Of a stretch of DNA of 51,307 nt, positions 1-8,690 are shown in pieces (the first letter of the stretch is position 1; each line of letters begins with the position of its first letter). The translations under genes and the position numbers were made by a program. The notes under the pieces were generated by a model. The model did no database searches, was not told the DNA's origin, and saw only the letters and a list, made by a program, of their open reading frames with translations. Source of the DNA: Spirochaetia bacterium UBA6919 (GTDB lineage: Bacteria > Spirochaetota > UBA6919); NCBI GenBank assembly GCA_002450905.1, contig DKAT01000088.1, forward strand, positions 1 through 51,307, written 5' to 3'.

Positions 1-839
1 AGATATTTAGTTTAGCAAAACTTACAAAAATATATGATGATGGAATTACTTTAAAATCTCATCTCGATGGTTCAAAACATGATTTCACCCCACAAAAAGT
101 TCTTGATATACAATCCATCATTGGTTCAGAAATCATGATGCCCTTAGACGTCTGTACTCCTCCTAATGTCACATGGGATGAAGCTAAACTAGCTCATGAA
201 AGAACAATTCAATGGGCATTAAAATCCAAATCATATATAGAAAATAATAAAGATACAATAAACGGAACACTCTTTGCTATCACTCAAGGTAATTTCTTTT
301 TTGATATCCGAAAACAAAGTATAGAACAATTAATTGATCTTGATTTCAAAGGATATGCTATAGGTGGAGTGAGTGTAGGAGAGGACAGAAATGTTACCCA
401 GGATATTATAGATTTTTCAACTGATTACCTTCCACATAATAAACCACGATACTTAATGGGCGTAGGTAAACCATCAGATCTTATTGCGGGAGTAGAAGCA
501 GGAGTTGATATGTTTGATTCAGTCTATCCTACAAGAGTAGCACGCAATGCAACAGTTTTTACAAAAGATGGGGCACTCTTGTTAAGAAATCAATCAAACC
601 GTACCGATCACAGACCTATTGAAGAGGATTGCAAGTGCTATACCTGTAAAAATTATTCAAGAGGATATCTACGTCACCTGTTTAAATCAGGCGAAATACT
701 TGGACTACGCCTTGCCAGTTATCATAACTTGTATTTCCTGAAGAAACTAATGAATGAAATGCGACAAGCTATTTTAGAGGATAGATTTGATATTTACAAA
801 AAAGACATTACATCTCGTCTCTCAAAATATCCTGTATAA
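1..839 (+). CDS. tgt: Queuine/preQ1 tRNA-guanine transglycosylase, 3' part
   Basis: Swaps guanine 34 for preQ1 in the GUN anticodons of Tyr, His, Asn and Asp tRNAs. The window opens inside the gene: the frame is open from base 3 with no start, and family-typical sequence (FSLAKL, SHLDGS) precedes the first internal ATG at 135, so that ATG is not the start. The nucleophile segment GVDMFDSVYPTRVARN is present, followed by the zinc site with its C-x-C-x2-C cluster (CKCYTCK) and a downstream His near the C-terminus. About 278 residues of a roughly 370-residue enzyme are visible. An 89-bp spacer separates it from the LIM/DA1-like gene on the same strand. Identity is firm; the N-terminal third is outside the window. 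Confidence 0.96.
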   Translation, partial: IFSLAKLTKIYDDGITLKSHLDGSKHDFTPQKVLDIQSIIGSEIMMPLDVCTPPNVTWDEAKLAHERTIQWALKSKSYIENNKDTINGTLFAITQGNFFFDIRKQSIEQLIDLDFKGYAIGGVSVGEDRNVTQDIIDFSTDYLPHNKPRYLMGVGKPSDLIAGVEAGVDMFDSVYPTRVARNATVFTKDGALLLRNQSNRTDHRPIEEDCKCYTCKNYSRGYLRHLFKSGEILGLRLASYHNLYFLKKLMNEMRQAILEDRFDIYKKDITSRLSKYPV

Positions 840-928
840 GGTCTATATTTTTCTACATAATCTTAATATAAGAATATTACTTGATCTTAATCCTATTTAT
901 GCCTATATTAAAATAAAAACGGTTTTTT

Positions 929-2026
929 ATGGAAAAAAAGATAACACCTTATCAATTCACTAAAATCTCTCGTGAAGAGTTAGAGAAGAAAAATGAGCAA
1001 TTTCCTCAAAATAATCCCTCTCAAAATATATTAACAGACCAAAAATCTCTAAAACCTCGAACAGCAAAAGATCTTATATACAAAATGGGGGATAAAGAAG
1101 TATTAGAAACCCTAGAAGAGAAGTTTGAAGTGATAGATTATGTCTTTCAAAAAAGTGATAACCCTATTATTATCTGTCATAGTTGTGGTGGTGATATTAA
1201 AACTAATTTTTTTACATCTCACACAAAATCGAAGGATATTATATTCTGTCCGGGTTGTTATCTGAACCTCCCAAAATGTGATAATTGTGGTACTCCTACT
1301 AAGCAATCAGGTATCAAACTCCCCACGACGTATTGTTCAGAATGCAGATCAAAGAAAACTTGTGATTGCTGTAATAAAAGTATTTCCCCAAGAGAAAATA
1401 ATCGTATCACAAATATAAAAGGTGTCTACTGCACAGAATGTTATAATTTTGCAAATCGTTGTATCATTTGCTCCACTCCCACTCATCCAACAAATGATGT
1501 TATTCATATAGCCGGAAAACCCGTATGTAAGACCTGTTACATGAGAAAAATCACACTTGATGAAGCTAGAAAACTTAATCTGGAGGTTACCCAGTTTCTC
1601 AACAAGCATTTTAATATAAAAAAATCATATCAATGCAGCATCCAATTTGCTAGTTTCTCTGCACTCAATCCATCGGAATATGATATTCGCCTGGGTCGTT
1701 TTCTTAAAATGTCAGACAAGCATTTTTTAGCCCTCTATGAGGGAATAACAAGAGAAAGAGCTATTGGGATATTAGCTATGGAATATTCAAAGCAAATTCT
1801 TCACCTTCTAAACCCTAAAATTACGGATCAAAATATAATTGAATCATTTAGTATCTGGGGAAAATCTTTTGTCCTGAAAGAATTTGGAGAAATTGATGAA
1901 TTACTTGAACTACAAACTAAAGTTTCCAGGTACCCCCTGTTAAAAGTCTTATGGAACATTGAAAGATTAGGTGGTATAACTCGAATCGCTGAAAAGATCA
2001 TTAAAGGAGACTTAACAAATAAGTGA
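929..2026 (+). CDS. Cysteine-rich LIM-like zinc protein with a DA1-like domain lacking its HExxH motif
   Basis: 365 residues, no signal peptide. Residues 83-203 hold at least seven Cys pairs (C83/C86, C107/C110, C117/C120, C136/C139, C168/C171, C178/C181, C200/C203), which suggests tandem LIM or treble-clef zinc fingers. Residues 215-350 resemble the DA1-like peptidase domain that follows LIM domains in plant DA1 and bacterial relatives: LYEGITRERAIGILAMEYSK lines up with the segment that normally contains A-H-E-x-x-H. Here both zinc-binding histidines are replaced (Met284, Lys288); Glu285 and a downstream Glu305 (IIESFSIWG) remain. Catalysis is therefore unlikely; a binding or regulatory role is inferred. 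The last bases overlap the GTG start of lpxD (GTGA at 2023-2026), implying translational coupling. The fold assignment is from recalled family patterns, not from a search. Confidence 0.7.
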   Translation: MEKKITPYQFTKISREELEKKNEQFPQNNPSQNILTDQKSLKPRTAKDLIYKMGDKEVLETLEEKFEVIDYVFQKSDNPIIICHSCGGDIKTNFFTSHTKSKDIIFCPGCYLNLPKCDNCGTPTKQSGIKLPTTYCSECRSKKTCDCCNKSISPRENNRITNIKGVYCTECYNFANRCIICSTPTHPTNDVIHIAGKPVCKTCYMRKITLDEARKLNLEVTQFLNKHFNIKKSYQCSIQFASFSALNPSEYDIRLGRFLKMSDKHFLALYEGITRERAIGILAMEYSKQILHLLNPKITDQNIIESFSIWGKSFVLKEFGEIDELLELQTKVSRYPLLKVLWNIERLGGITRIAEKIIKGDLTNK

Positions 2027-3027
2027 CAGTACATGATATTGCTGTTTTAATCGATGGAGAGATTATTGGCGATTCAAATATACCTGTCTTTTCGATCTGT
2101 CCTTTAAATGAACCTTCTGAAGGAGCTATAGTTTATATTGAGAAAGAAAAAAATATTCACAAAATAATCAATTCACCTGTCTCAGCTATACTCCTTCCTC
2201 ATAATATTCCAACCCCTCATACAACAAAACCAATTATAAAAGTTAATGACCACAAACTTGCATTCATAAAGTTACTTAACTATTTTGATAATATATTTAA
2301 CTTTTCTAAAACAATTCATACCTCATGTTCCATAAATGATTCCTCTTCTATTGGTCAAGATGTTTGTATAATGGAAAATACTATCATCCAAGATCACGTA
2401 ATCATTGACGATAATGTTACAATCTATCCAAATTGTTTTATCGGATCTTACGTTCAGATCAAACAAGGTACAATCATTTATCCCAATTCTACAATCTACA
2501 AAGGCACAATTATCGGTGAAAACAATATCATCCATAGTGGAGCTGTTATCGGTTCAGATGGATTTGGTTATCATGATTCTGAAGGAATACGGTATAAAAT
2601 CCCACATATTGGTATAGTTGAAACAGAAGAAGATGTTGAAATTGGAGCTAACACAGCTATAGATCGCGCAACGATTGGTAAAACCTTTATTGGAAAAGGG
2701 ACTAAAATAGATAATCTCGTCCAAATAGCACATAATTGTAAAATTGGAGAGTATTGTTATATCGCTGGTCAAGTTGGAATCGCAGGAAGCGTTACTCTAG
2801 GGAACCGGGTACAAATTGCAGGGCAGGTTGGAATATCTGATCATGTTCACATTGGTGACGATGTCAGTATTTATGCTAATACAACCGTTACACAGAACAT
2901 ACCACAAGGACAAACCGTCATGGGATTCCCTGCAAAACCTATTTCACAAGCAAGAAGAATCTATGTATCCCTATCTAAACTCCCTGATATCCTTAAAAAA
3001 ATAACTAAATCTTCAATAATTACTTGA
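2023..3027 (+). CDS. lpxD: UDP-3-O-acylglucosamine N-acyltransferase
   Basis: Third step of lipid A synthesis: adds the second hydroxyacyl chain from acyl-ACP to UDP-3-O-acyl-glucosamine. 334 residues, the usual length. An N-terminal uridine-binding domain (about 1-100) is followed by a left-handed beta helix of hexapeptide repeats (IIxDxVxI, TIYPN, CKIGEY types) from about 105 to 310. The catalytic His lies in VQIAHNCKIG; the helix ends with the typical MGFPAKP. The start is GTG at 2023, with AAAGGAGA at 2003-2010 as ribosome site; it overlaps the upstream stop by four bases. The gene shows the organism makes LPS-type lipid A, which argues against Treponema- or Borrelia-like spirochaetes. 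It meets clpP tail to tail with an 8-bp overlap. Confidence 0.95.
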   Translation: MTVHDIAVLIDGEIIGDSNIPVFSICPLNEPSEGAIVYIEKEKNIHKIINSPVSAILLPHNIPTPHTTKPIIKVNDHKLAFIKLLNYFDNIFNFSKTIHTSCSINDSSSIGQDVCIMENTIIQDHVIIDDNVTIYPNCFIGSYVQIKQGTIIYPNSTIYKGTIIGENNIIHSGAVIGSDGFGYHDSEGIRYKIPHIGIVETEEDVEIGANTAIDRATIGKTFIGKGTKIDNLVQIAHNCKIGEYCYIAGQVGIAGSVTLGNRVQIAGQVGISDHVHIGDDVSIYANTTVTQNIPQGQTVMGFPAKPISQARRIYVSLSKLPDILKKITKSSIIT

Positions 3028-3637
3028 AATCATCATTACTTGTGATGACCCTGTCTATGAGCTTCTTAGGACCATATTCCAATGCCTGTTGAGCAGTCAT
3101 CCAATAATCTCTGTCAATATCCTTCTTAATCTCATCATATGACTTACCTGTCGCCTCTACATAGAGATTAATAATCTTATTCTTGGTATTTATCATTTCT
3201 TTAGCCTGTATTTCAATGTCAGCAGCACTTCCACGATATACACCACTGATTAATGGCTGGTGAATTAGAAACATAGAATTTTGTAAGGCATAACGATGAC
3301 CAGGTTCAGCTCCCAGAGATAATATAGAACCCATACTTGCAGCAAATCCTATAACAACAGTACGAACCAACGGCTTAACAAACTTCATCATATCAAAAAT
3401 CGCAAATCCGGAAAATATCTCTCCCCCCGGCGAATTAATATAAATCGTAATTGGCTCACTAGGATTATCATCCTCCAGAAGCAACAATTGATTTACCACT
3501 CTATTAGCTAATTTTGAATCTACTTCGCTGGAAATAATAATTTTCCTTGATTTTAAAAGCTTATCAGTTAAAGATCCGTCCTTTTTTTCTTTCTCATCCT
3601 CTTTTTCAGGTTTCTCTTCTTGTAAATAAAAACTCAT
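3020..3637 (-). CDS. clpP: ATP-dependent Clp protease proteolytic subunit
   Basis: Serine peptidase that forms the 14-mer barrel used with ClpA/ClpX/ClpC. 205 residues. The nucleophile Ser is in GFAASMGS, the His in MFLIHQP and the Asp in DRDYWM; the oligomer-forming YINSPGG loop is also present. The start is ATG at 3637, since GGAG lies six bases upstream; the open frame extends four more codons to a TTG at 3649, but that TTG overlaps the ribosome site. A charged Lys/Glu-rich stretch near the N-terminus (residues 8-20) is unusual and could be a propeptide or an unusual axial-loop region. No clpX or tig is adjacent, so this may be one of several ClpP paralogues. The stop overlaps the lpxD 3' end. 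Confidence 0.95.
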   Translation of the reverse strand: MSFYLQEEKPEKEDEKEKKDGSLTDKLLKSRKIIISSEVDSKLANRVVNQLLLLEDDNPSEPITIYINSPGGEIFSGFAIFDMMKFVKPLVRTVVIGFAASMGSILSLGAEPGHRYALQNSMFLIHQPLISGVYRGSAADIEIQAKEMINTKNKIINLYVEATGKSYDEIKKDIDRDYWMTAQQALEYGPKKLIDRVITSNDDFK

Positions 3638-3810
3638 TGAATACTCCAAGTTAAAACTGTTAATAAAATAGTAATTTCTACATATCCCGTCAACAAGGGA
3701 TTATAAATACCTTCTATACTAATTATGAATACTTAGTTTATCGACAATCCCTGATAAAATAGTTTAAATTATATAATAAGTTTTTTAAATCTTTTCAGTA
3801 TCTACGAATA

Positions 3811-3838
3811 TTGACAAATGATTAAAAAGTGTTATATT
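3811..3838 (+). promoter_or_regulatory. Sigma-70-type promoter for the propeller gene
   Basis: Perfect -35 TTGACA at 3811-3816, 16-bp spacer, -10 TATATT at 3833-3838, 32 bp before the ATG at 3871. Read by eye; strand and position fit the downstream gene. Confidence 0.7.
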
Positions 3839-3870
3839 ATTGAAATAATTTAAAAGAGAATCATTAAACC

Positions 3871-5025
3871 ATGAAAAAATATTTAGCATATTCAATAACA
3901 ATAATTATTTTCTGCCTACTGGCTACAGTTACACCATTACAATCAAACCATAATAAAAATCTTATTGGAGTATTTTATGAATGGGAAGCAAAATCAAACA
4001 ATTCAAGACCTGATCAGATCCGAATCGATCCATTTAATGATGATATTGTGTGGTTTACTCAACCAAAGATCCATGGAATAGCTAAATTTAATTCTATAAC
4101 AAAATCAATGACTGAATTCAATACTAAGGGTTCTTTTCGTCCTGATGGTCTTATCATCGACTCAAATGGTATTTTATGGTTTGGTGAGCAAGGCACTGGA
4201 TCAATAGGAAAATTTGATCCAATTACAGAGGAATTTGAGCACTTCTTCGTACCCTATGAAAATGCCAATCCTGCTATACCAACAATTGATAACGAGGGAT
4301 TAGTTTGGGTATCAGATCATTTAAATAATAGAATAATCCGATTTAATCCAAAAACAAAAAAATATCTTATAATCCATACCCCTACCCCCAATAGCTGGGT
4401 TGTTGATCTGAAGGCTGATAATAAAAACAGGATATGGTACACATGTTATCAAAGTAATCGCATTGGAGTTATTTCAAGAGATAGAAAAACCATTACTGAA
4501 TATGTTTTACCAAGCCCAAATTCTGGTCCGGCATTCCTTGTTATTGATACAGAGCAAAATATCTGGTTTACCTGTTGGAAAACAAACAAAATTGGCAAAT
4601 TCAATACTCAATCAGAAATATTTACAGAATATACTTTCAGAGATGAATCAAGACCTGGTCCTTCTGCTATTGCTATTGATTCTGATGATATAATCTATTT
4701 TTCTACAAAATATCTAAATTCAATCGTAAAGTTCAATCCCAACGAGGATAACTATTTTTATTCATTTACTATACCAACACCCAATTCAGGACAAAAAGAT
4801 GGTATAACAGTAGATAAGAATTATAATATTTGGTTCACAGAATTTGATGAAAATAAAATAGCCAGAATGAAAATTTATGATAAATCAAATTACATTATGC
4901 CTGGTAACACTCCTCGGAACATGACCATACAATCTGTTAAGATGTACAAAGTCGTAAAAAATACTGCCAGACGTACTCGAAAATCAATACAGAGAATTCG
5001 TTTTATCAAACCAGACAATAATTAA
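3871..5025 (+). CDS. Secreted seven-bladed beta-propeller (Vgb/SMP-30-like)
   Basis: 384 residues. A Lys-Lys start and hydrophobic stretch (residues 5-24) look like a signal peptide, so the protein is probably periplasmic or exported. Seven copies of a blade motif of the form W-F/Y-T-x4-N-x-I-x-K-F follow (for example WFGEQGTGSIGKFD and WFTCWKTNKIGKFN), which predicts a seven-bladed propeller like the Vgb family named after streptogramin B lyase. Many Vgb-like proteins are not lyases, and the catalytic residues could not be checked here, so no reaction is assigned. The C-terminal 45 residues are basic and lie outside the propeller. It has its own promoter (3811-3838). The stop overlaps the 3' end of the convergent DUF2892 gene by four bases. 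Confidence 0.8.
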   Translation: MKKYLAYSITIIIFCLLATVTPLQSNHNKNLIGVFYEWEAKSNNSRPDQIRIDPFNDDIVWFTQPKIHGIAKFNSITKSMTEFNTKGSFRPDGLIIDSNGILWFGEQGTGSIGKFDPITEEFEHFFVPYENANPAIPTIDNEGLVWVSDHLNNRIIRFNPKTKKYLIIHTPTPNSWVVDLKADNKNRIWYTCYQSNRIGVISRDRKTITEYVLPSPNSGPAFLVIDTEQNIWFTCWKTNKIGKFNTQSEIFTEYTFRDESRPGPSAIAIDSDDIIYFSTKYLNSIVKFNPNEDNYFYSFTIPTPNSGQKDGITVDKNYNIWFTEFDENKIARMKIYDKSNYIMPGNTPRNMTIQSVKMYKVVKNTARRTRKSIQRIRFIKPDNN

Positions 5026-5234
5026 GACTTTTTCTTCAATGTACAAGTATTGATACCAAATATTGAATAAAGAGGACAATTTCCGATAAGTCCTGTAGCA
5101 ACAGGTAATAGCCCAACAAACGCCCACCATTTACTAATTTGCCAACCGGGTCCCATAAACCATATCACAAGAAAAATCGTAATTCCAATTACAACGCGAA
5201 TTATTCTATCTACTATATGTTCATTGATAGCCAA
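5022..5234 (-). CDS. DUF2892 (YgaP-like) small membrane protein
   Basis: 70 residues with two hydrophobic segments (about 13-28 and 38-52) and the family signature IVDRIIRVVIG followed by WWAFVGLLPVATGLIGNCPLY. This matches DUF2892, the membrane part of YgaP-type rhodaneses, often found as a stand-alone protein. There is no rhodanese domain here. The start is TTG at 5234, supported by GGAGG six bases upstream; no ATG in the frame is closer to the motif. Function unknown. Convergent with the propeller gene. Confidence 0.88.
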   Translation of the reverse strand: MAINEHIVDRIIRVVIGITIFLVIWFMGPGWQISKWWAFVGLLPVATGLIGNCPLYSIFGINTCTLKKKS

Positions 5235-5363
5235 AATAAGCCTCCATAATCAATTTAATATTATTATATGATAAATATAATATTTCATAATTTATATGTA
5301 AAATAAAACCTTTTCTTAATTCGAAATAAAAAAATATGGAAATCATAGTAAATTAGGTAATTA

Positions 5364-5391
5364 TTGACATTATCATAATAAAGTTTATAAT
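5364..5391 (+). promoter_or_regulatory. Consensus sigma-70 promoter facing no gene
   Basis: TTGACA at 5364-5369, 16-bp spacer, TATAAT at 5386-5391: both hexamers are perfect. Transcription would run rightwards through 5400-5650 and then antisense into the 3' end of nuoN. A small or antisense RNA is the simplest explanation, but no RNA evidence is available. Confidence 0.6.
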
Positions 5392-5428
5392 AATTGAGGG
5401 TAGCTTTATAAGAAATGAAAACAATTAT

Positions 5429-5461
5429 TTTTCCCATACTTCTCCCATCATTTTCCCATGA
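5429..5461 (+). repeat. C-rich 33-nt repeat, copy 1
   Basis: Three spaced TCCCAT-type words in a T-rich context (starts TTTTCCCATACTT). Matches 20717-20749 at 29 of 33 positions with no gap. Here it lies about 38 bp after the -10 of the orphan promoter. Confidence 0.55.
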
Positions 5462-5651
5462 AAAGGATGTTTGATAAAATGTTATTTGAAACTTTCATGA
5501 AATCAATCTGTTTATGAATAGCAAGATTTTAAAACCTAAATGTTCTTGAGTAAATTAGTCATTTATATGTATTCTATATGATTTCTAATTTATAGTTTTA
5601 ATCAACATTAATTCAAGAAATAATTCAATTCATATATTTCAAAAATTAATC

Positions 5652-7091
5652 TCAATTATTCCACATCGATAAAATCATCTGTGGATATATCCCGAATAAA
5701 ACAGTGAGGATCATTAGCACGACTCCCAAGACTTGGTAGTGAATCGGTGAAAACATTTGTTGTTCTGAATTAGGTGTATTAAAAAACATGGCTTTTAAAA
5801 TCCTTGCATAGTAGTATAAAGAAATAACAGTATTGATAATTCCCACTATAACAAGCCAGTACAGATTCTTATCAATCAATGCTGAGAAGATATAGAACTT
5901 ACCAAAAAATCCTGCAAGAGGTGGAAGTCCTATGAGAGAAAACAAATAGATGGTCATGATACTTGCCCAAAACGCCCCTTTCGAACTTTTATACGCAAGG
6001 CCATCAAATGCGTTTAAATCTTCATCCCCACCCACAACCATAGCAACTAAAAATGCTCCGACATTCATAATCAGATAGACCATCAGATAATAGAGTATGG
6101 CATGGTTTCCAATCTGTGAATAGGCTGGGATTCCCGCTAAAATATATCCCGCATGAGCTATAGAAGAGTACGCCAATAATCGTTTGATATTATTCTGCCA
6201 CAGTGCTGCGAGATTGCCTATACTCATGGTTATTGCACTCACAATAGCTATGATAAAAAATATGTTACTTAATTGTGGTTGAGAGATGTTCACTGGGAAT
6301 ATTTCGTTGAAAAATCGGATAAGAAGAGCAAATCCAGCTATCTTTGGTCCAACAGAAAAAAATGTCGTTATAGGAGTAGCAGCCCCTTCGTATACATCAG
6401 GACACCAACTATGAAAGGGAATTACTGCTAATTTATAACTTATACCACCAAACACCAGGACTAACATCAAAATAAAAAATATCTTACCCTCTAACTGAGC
6501 TTGCTGAAAGTAGACTCCTAATTTACTTAGTTCCAAACTCCCTGATAAGCCGTACAAATAGGAGAGTCCGAATAACATTATCCCTGAAGATACAGCACCA
6601 AATAACACATATTTGATAGCTCCCTCACTAGCTTTGGCATTCCGCACTCTGATCCCTGTCATAATATAGGACAAAATGGAAACGAACTCAAGTGCGAGAT
6701 AGATCATCACCATATTACTGGAAATCCCCATCCAAATCCCACCTAATATTGTTCCCATCAAAAGAACCTGGAATTCCCCTGCCATAATTTCCTTCATTTC
6801 AGGATTATTATAGCTGTATATAATTGTAATCAGCCCTGTGAGAATAAGAATACATCGAAAGAAATTCCCCATCCCATCGATATGAATCTGATTTGAGAAA
6901 AGATACGTATTACCAGTCATTGTACTATTGATTAAAACAATTAGTGCCCCTGCATAAAACAGGAAAGCGATAATACTTAAAATATATTTTTTCTTATTTG
7001 AGATTAGAAAATCTGCAAACAATAATACTACAATCCCTGCTGTGAGTACCATTTCTGGAGCTATTGCATAGACTTGTTCCAAAAGACCCAT
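5652..7091 (-). CDS. nuoN: NADH-quinone oxidoreductase subunit N
   Basis: Antiporter-like proton-pumping subunit of the complex I membrane arm, related to NuoL and NuoM. 479 residues, about 14 hydrophobic segments, normal length. Family motifs include the conserved Lys and Trp region KLAVIPFHSWCPDVYEGA and KRLLAYSSIAHAGY. The start is ATG at 7091 with AAGGAAA just upstream. It is the last gene of the minus-strand nuo unit, 11 bp after nuoM. Confidence 0.96.
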   Translation of the reverse strand: MGLLEQVYAIAPEMVLTAGIVVLLFADFLISNKKKYILSIIAFLFYAGALIVLINSTMTGNTYLFSNQIHIDGMGNFFRCILILTGLITIIYSYNNPEMKEIMAGEFQVLLMGTILGGIWMGISSNMVMIYLALEFVSILSYIMTGIRVRNAKASEGAIKYVLFGAVSSGIMLFGLSYLYGLSGSLELSKLGVYFQQAQLEGKIFFILMLVLVFGGISYKLAVIPFHSWCPDVYEGAATPITTFFSVGPKIAGFALLIRFFNEIFPVNISQPQLSNIFFIIAIVSAITMSIGNLAALWQNNIKRLLAYSSIAHAGYILAGIPAYSQIGNHAILYYLMVYLIMNVGAFLVAMVVGGDEDLNAFDGLAYKSSKGAFWASIMTIYLFSLIGLPPLAGFFGKFYIFSALIDKNLYWLVIVGIINTVISLYYYARILKAMFFNTPNSEQQMFSPIHYQVLGVVLMILTVLFGIYPQMILSMWNN

Positions 7092-7102
7092 AGATAATTT
7101 CC

Positions 7103-8671
7103 TTAAAATGACTTAAATACTTTCAGAATGGTGTATAATTTATCTAGAGATTTGCCCATAAGATCAAGCATTGGTACAGGATAAACCCCTAAAACTACTA
7201 CAAAAAACCCCACTGGTATAAGAGAAAATACCTCTCGAAGATTAATTTCCTTAAGATCCTTGTACTTCTCATTAAGAGGACCAAGGAAAATCCTTTGCAT
7301 AGCCCAAAGAAGATAAGCCGCTGATAGTATAACCCCTGTAGTAGCAAGGGCTGTTAATATTTTATATTCCTGAAAACCGCCTAGTAAGCACAATGCCTCG
7401 GATATAAATCCCGATAATCCTGGCAGACCCAGTGCAGCAAAGAACGCAAAGGCTGTATATGCTGTATATTTAGGAGTAACCGATGCAATACCCCCAAAAC
7501 CATTGATATCCCTGTGATGTGCCCGATCATATACAACCCCTACAAGGAGGAACAGCATTGATGTGATTGTACCGTGGTTAAACATCTGTAATAACGCCCC
7601 ATTGAAACCTGCATTATTAAAAGCTCCCATCCCCAACATAACAAATCCCATGTGACTCACCGAACTGTATGCGATGAGTTTCTTCAAATCAGTTTGAGCC
7701 ATTGCTGTCAGGGCTCCATAGATGATATTCACTACTCCAAGACCAGCTAATAAGTATGGTCCCATTAAAACAGTCTCCTGAGGAAGGATTGGATAATTTA
7801 TCCTGAAAAGACCATAGGTACCCATTTTTAACAACACACCCGCTAAAATTACTGATATAGCCGTGGGAGCTTCAACGTGTGCATCAGGTAGCCATGTATG
7901 GAATGGAAATGCAGGTATTTTAATTGCAAATCCAAGGAATAGAGCTATCCACGCAATCAAACGGATATTCTCACCAGATATCCCCATCAACCCATTAGCA
8001 AATGGACCTCCCAAAACCCCTTTCTGGCCCAGTTCAATCAAATTAAAGGTGTGTTTCACAACATTAGGATCCGTGCTGACATTACTATAAAAATAAAATG
8101 CGATCATAACCAACAGCATAAATACAGATCCAAATAGAGTATACAGGAAAAATTTAATCGCCGCATATTCTTTCCTTGGTCCACCCCATATTCCAATTAA
8201 AAAATACATCGGTAACAACATAATTTCCCAGAACACGAAGAATAAGAAAAAATCTAACGCTACAAAAACCCCCATCATCCCGATATATAGGAATAGGTAC
8301 AATACAAAATACCCTTTCACAGACTTCTTAATACCCCAGGATGCTATAACCCCAACAAAGGACACTACTGTAGTCAATATAACCATTGGCATTGAAATAC
8401 CATCCACACCAATCAGGTAATTAATATTAAAGGAGGGTATCCAGGAAAATCTCTCAACAAACATGATATCTTTATGATCCCCTGAATAGACATTTCTTGG
8501 GTGATTCATAAACTCGTAATACAGGTAGAAGCTCAACACCAGTGGGACAGCGATCATAATGAGACTAATCCACTTGATAATATTATCCTTCTCCTTGGGT
8601 ACCATTAAAATAAAGATCACCCCGATCAATGGAAAAAATGTTATGATAGATAAGATGTTATCTAATAGCAT
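7103..8671 (-). CDS. nuoM: NADH-quinone oxidoreductase subunit M
   Basis: Second antiporter-like proton-pumping subunit. 522 residues with about 14 membrane segments. It carries the conserved FAIKIPAFPFHTWLPDAHVEAPT and LKKLIAYSSVSHMGFVMLG regions in adjacent pieces, and an N-terminal glutamate segment (FVFWEIMLLPMYFLIGIWGG) typical of NuoM. ATG at 8671 with GAAAGGA upstream. 19 bp separate it from nuoL, so the two are in one operon. Confidence 0.97.
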   Translation of the reverse strand: MLLDNILSIITFFPLIGVIFILMVPKEKDNIIKWISLIMIAVPLVLSFYLYYEFMNHPRNVYSGDHKDIMFVERFSWIPSFNINYLIGVDGISMPMVILTTVVSFVGVIASWGIKKSVKGYFVLYLFLYIGMMGVFVALDFFLFFVFWEIMLLPMYFLIGIWGGPRKEYAAIKFFLYTLFGSVFMLLVMIAFYFYSNVSTDPNVVKHTFNLIELGQKGVLGGPFANGLMGISGENIRLIAWIALFLGFAIKIPAFPFHTWLPDAHVEAPTAISVILAGVLLKMGTYGLFRINYPILPQETVLMGPYLLAGLGVVNIIYGALTAMAQTDLKKLIAYSSVSHMGFVMLGMGAFNNAGFNGALLQMFNHGTITSMLFLLVGVVYDRAHHRDINGFGGIASVTPKYTAYTAFAFFAALGLPGLSGFISEALCLLGGFQEYKILTALATTGVILSAAYLLWAMQRIFLGPLNEKYKDLKEINLREVFSLIPVGFFVVVLGVYPVPMLDLMGKSLDKLYTILKVFKSF

Positions 8672-8690
8672 GTTTTAATCCTTTCTTATT

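Larger units (their letters stand above)
5235..5651. other. 417-bp intergenic region between DUF2892 gene and nuoN
   Basis: Downstream of nuoN and upstream of the DUF2892 gene (both minus strand). It contains a consensus plus-strand promoter (5364-5391) with no plus-strand gene behind it, one copy of the C-rich 33-nt repeat (5429-5461), and a 19-codon ATG frame at 5415-5474 that spans the repeat but lacks a well-placed ribosome site. No clear terminator for nuoN was found. Confidence 0.6.

Noticed and set aside
3871..5025. Streptogramin B lyase (antibiotic resistance) call for the propeller
   Set aside because: The seven-blade pattern is shared by many unrelated propellers, and lyase catalytic residues could not be confirmed.
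5415..5474. 19-codon frame behind the orphan promoter as a leader peptide
   Set aside because: The ribosome site is too far (14 bp) and no downstream plus-strand gene exists for it to control.
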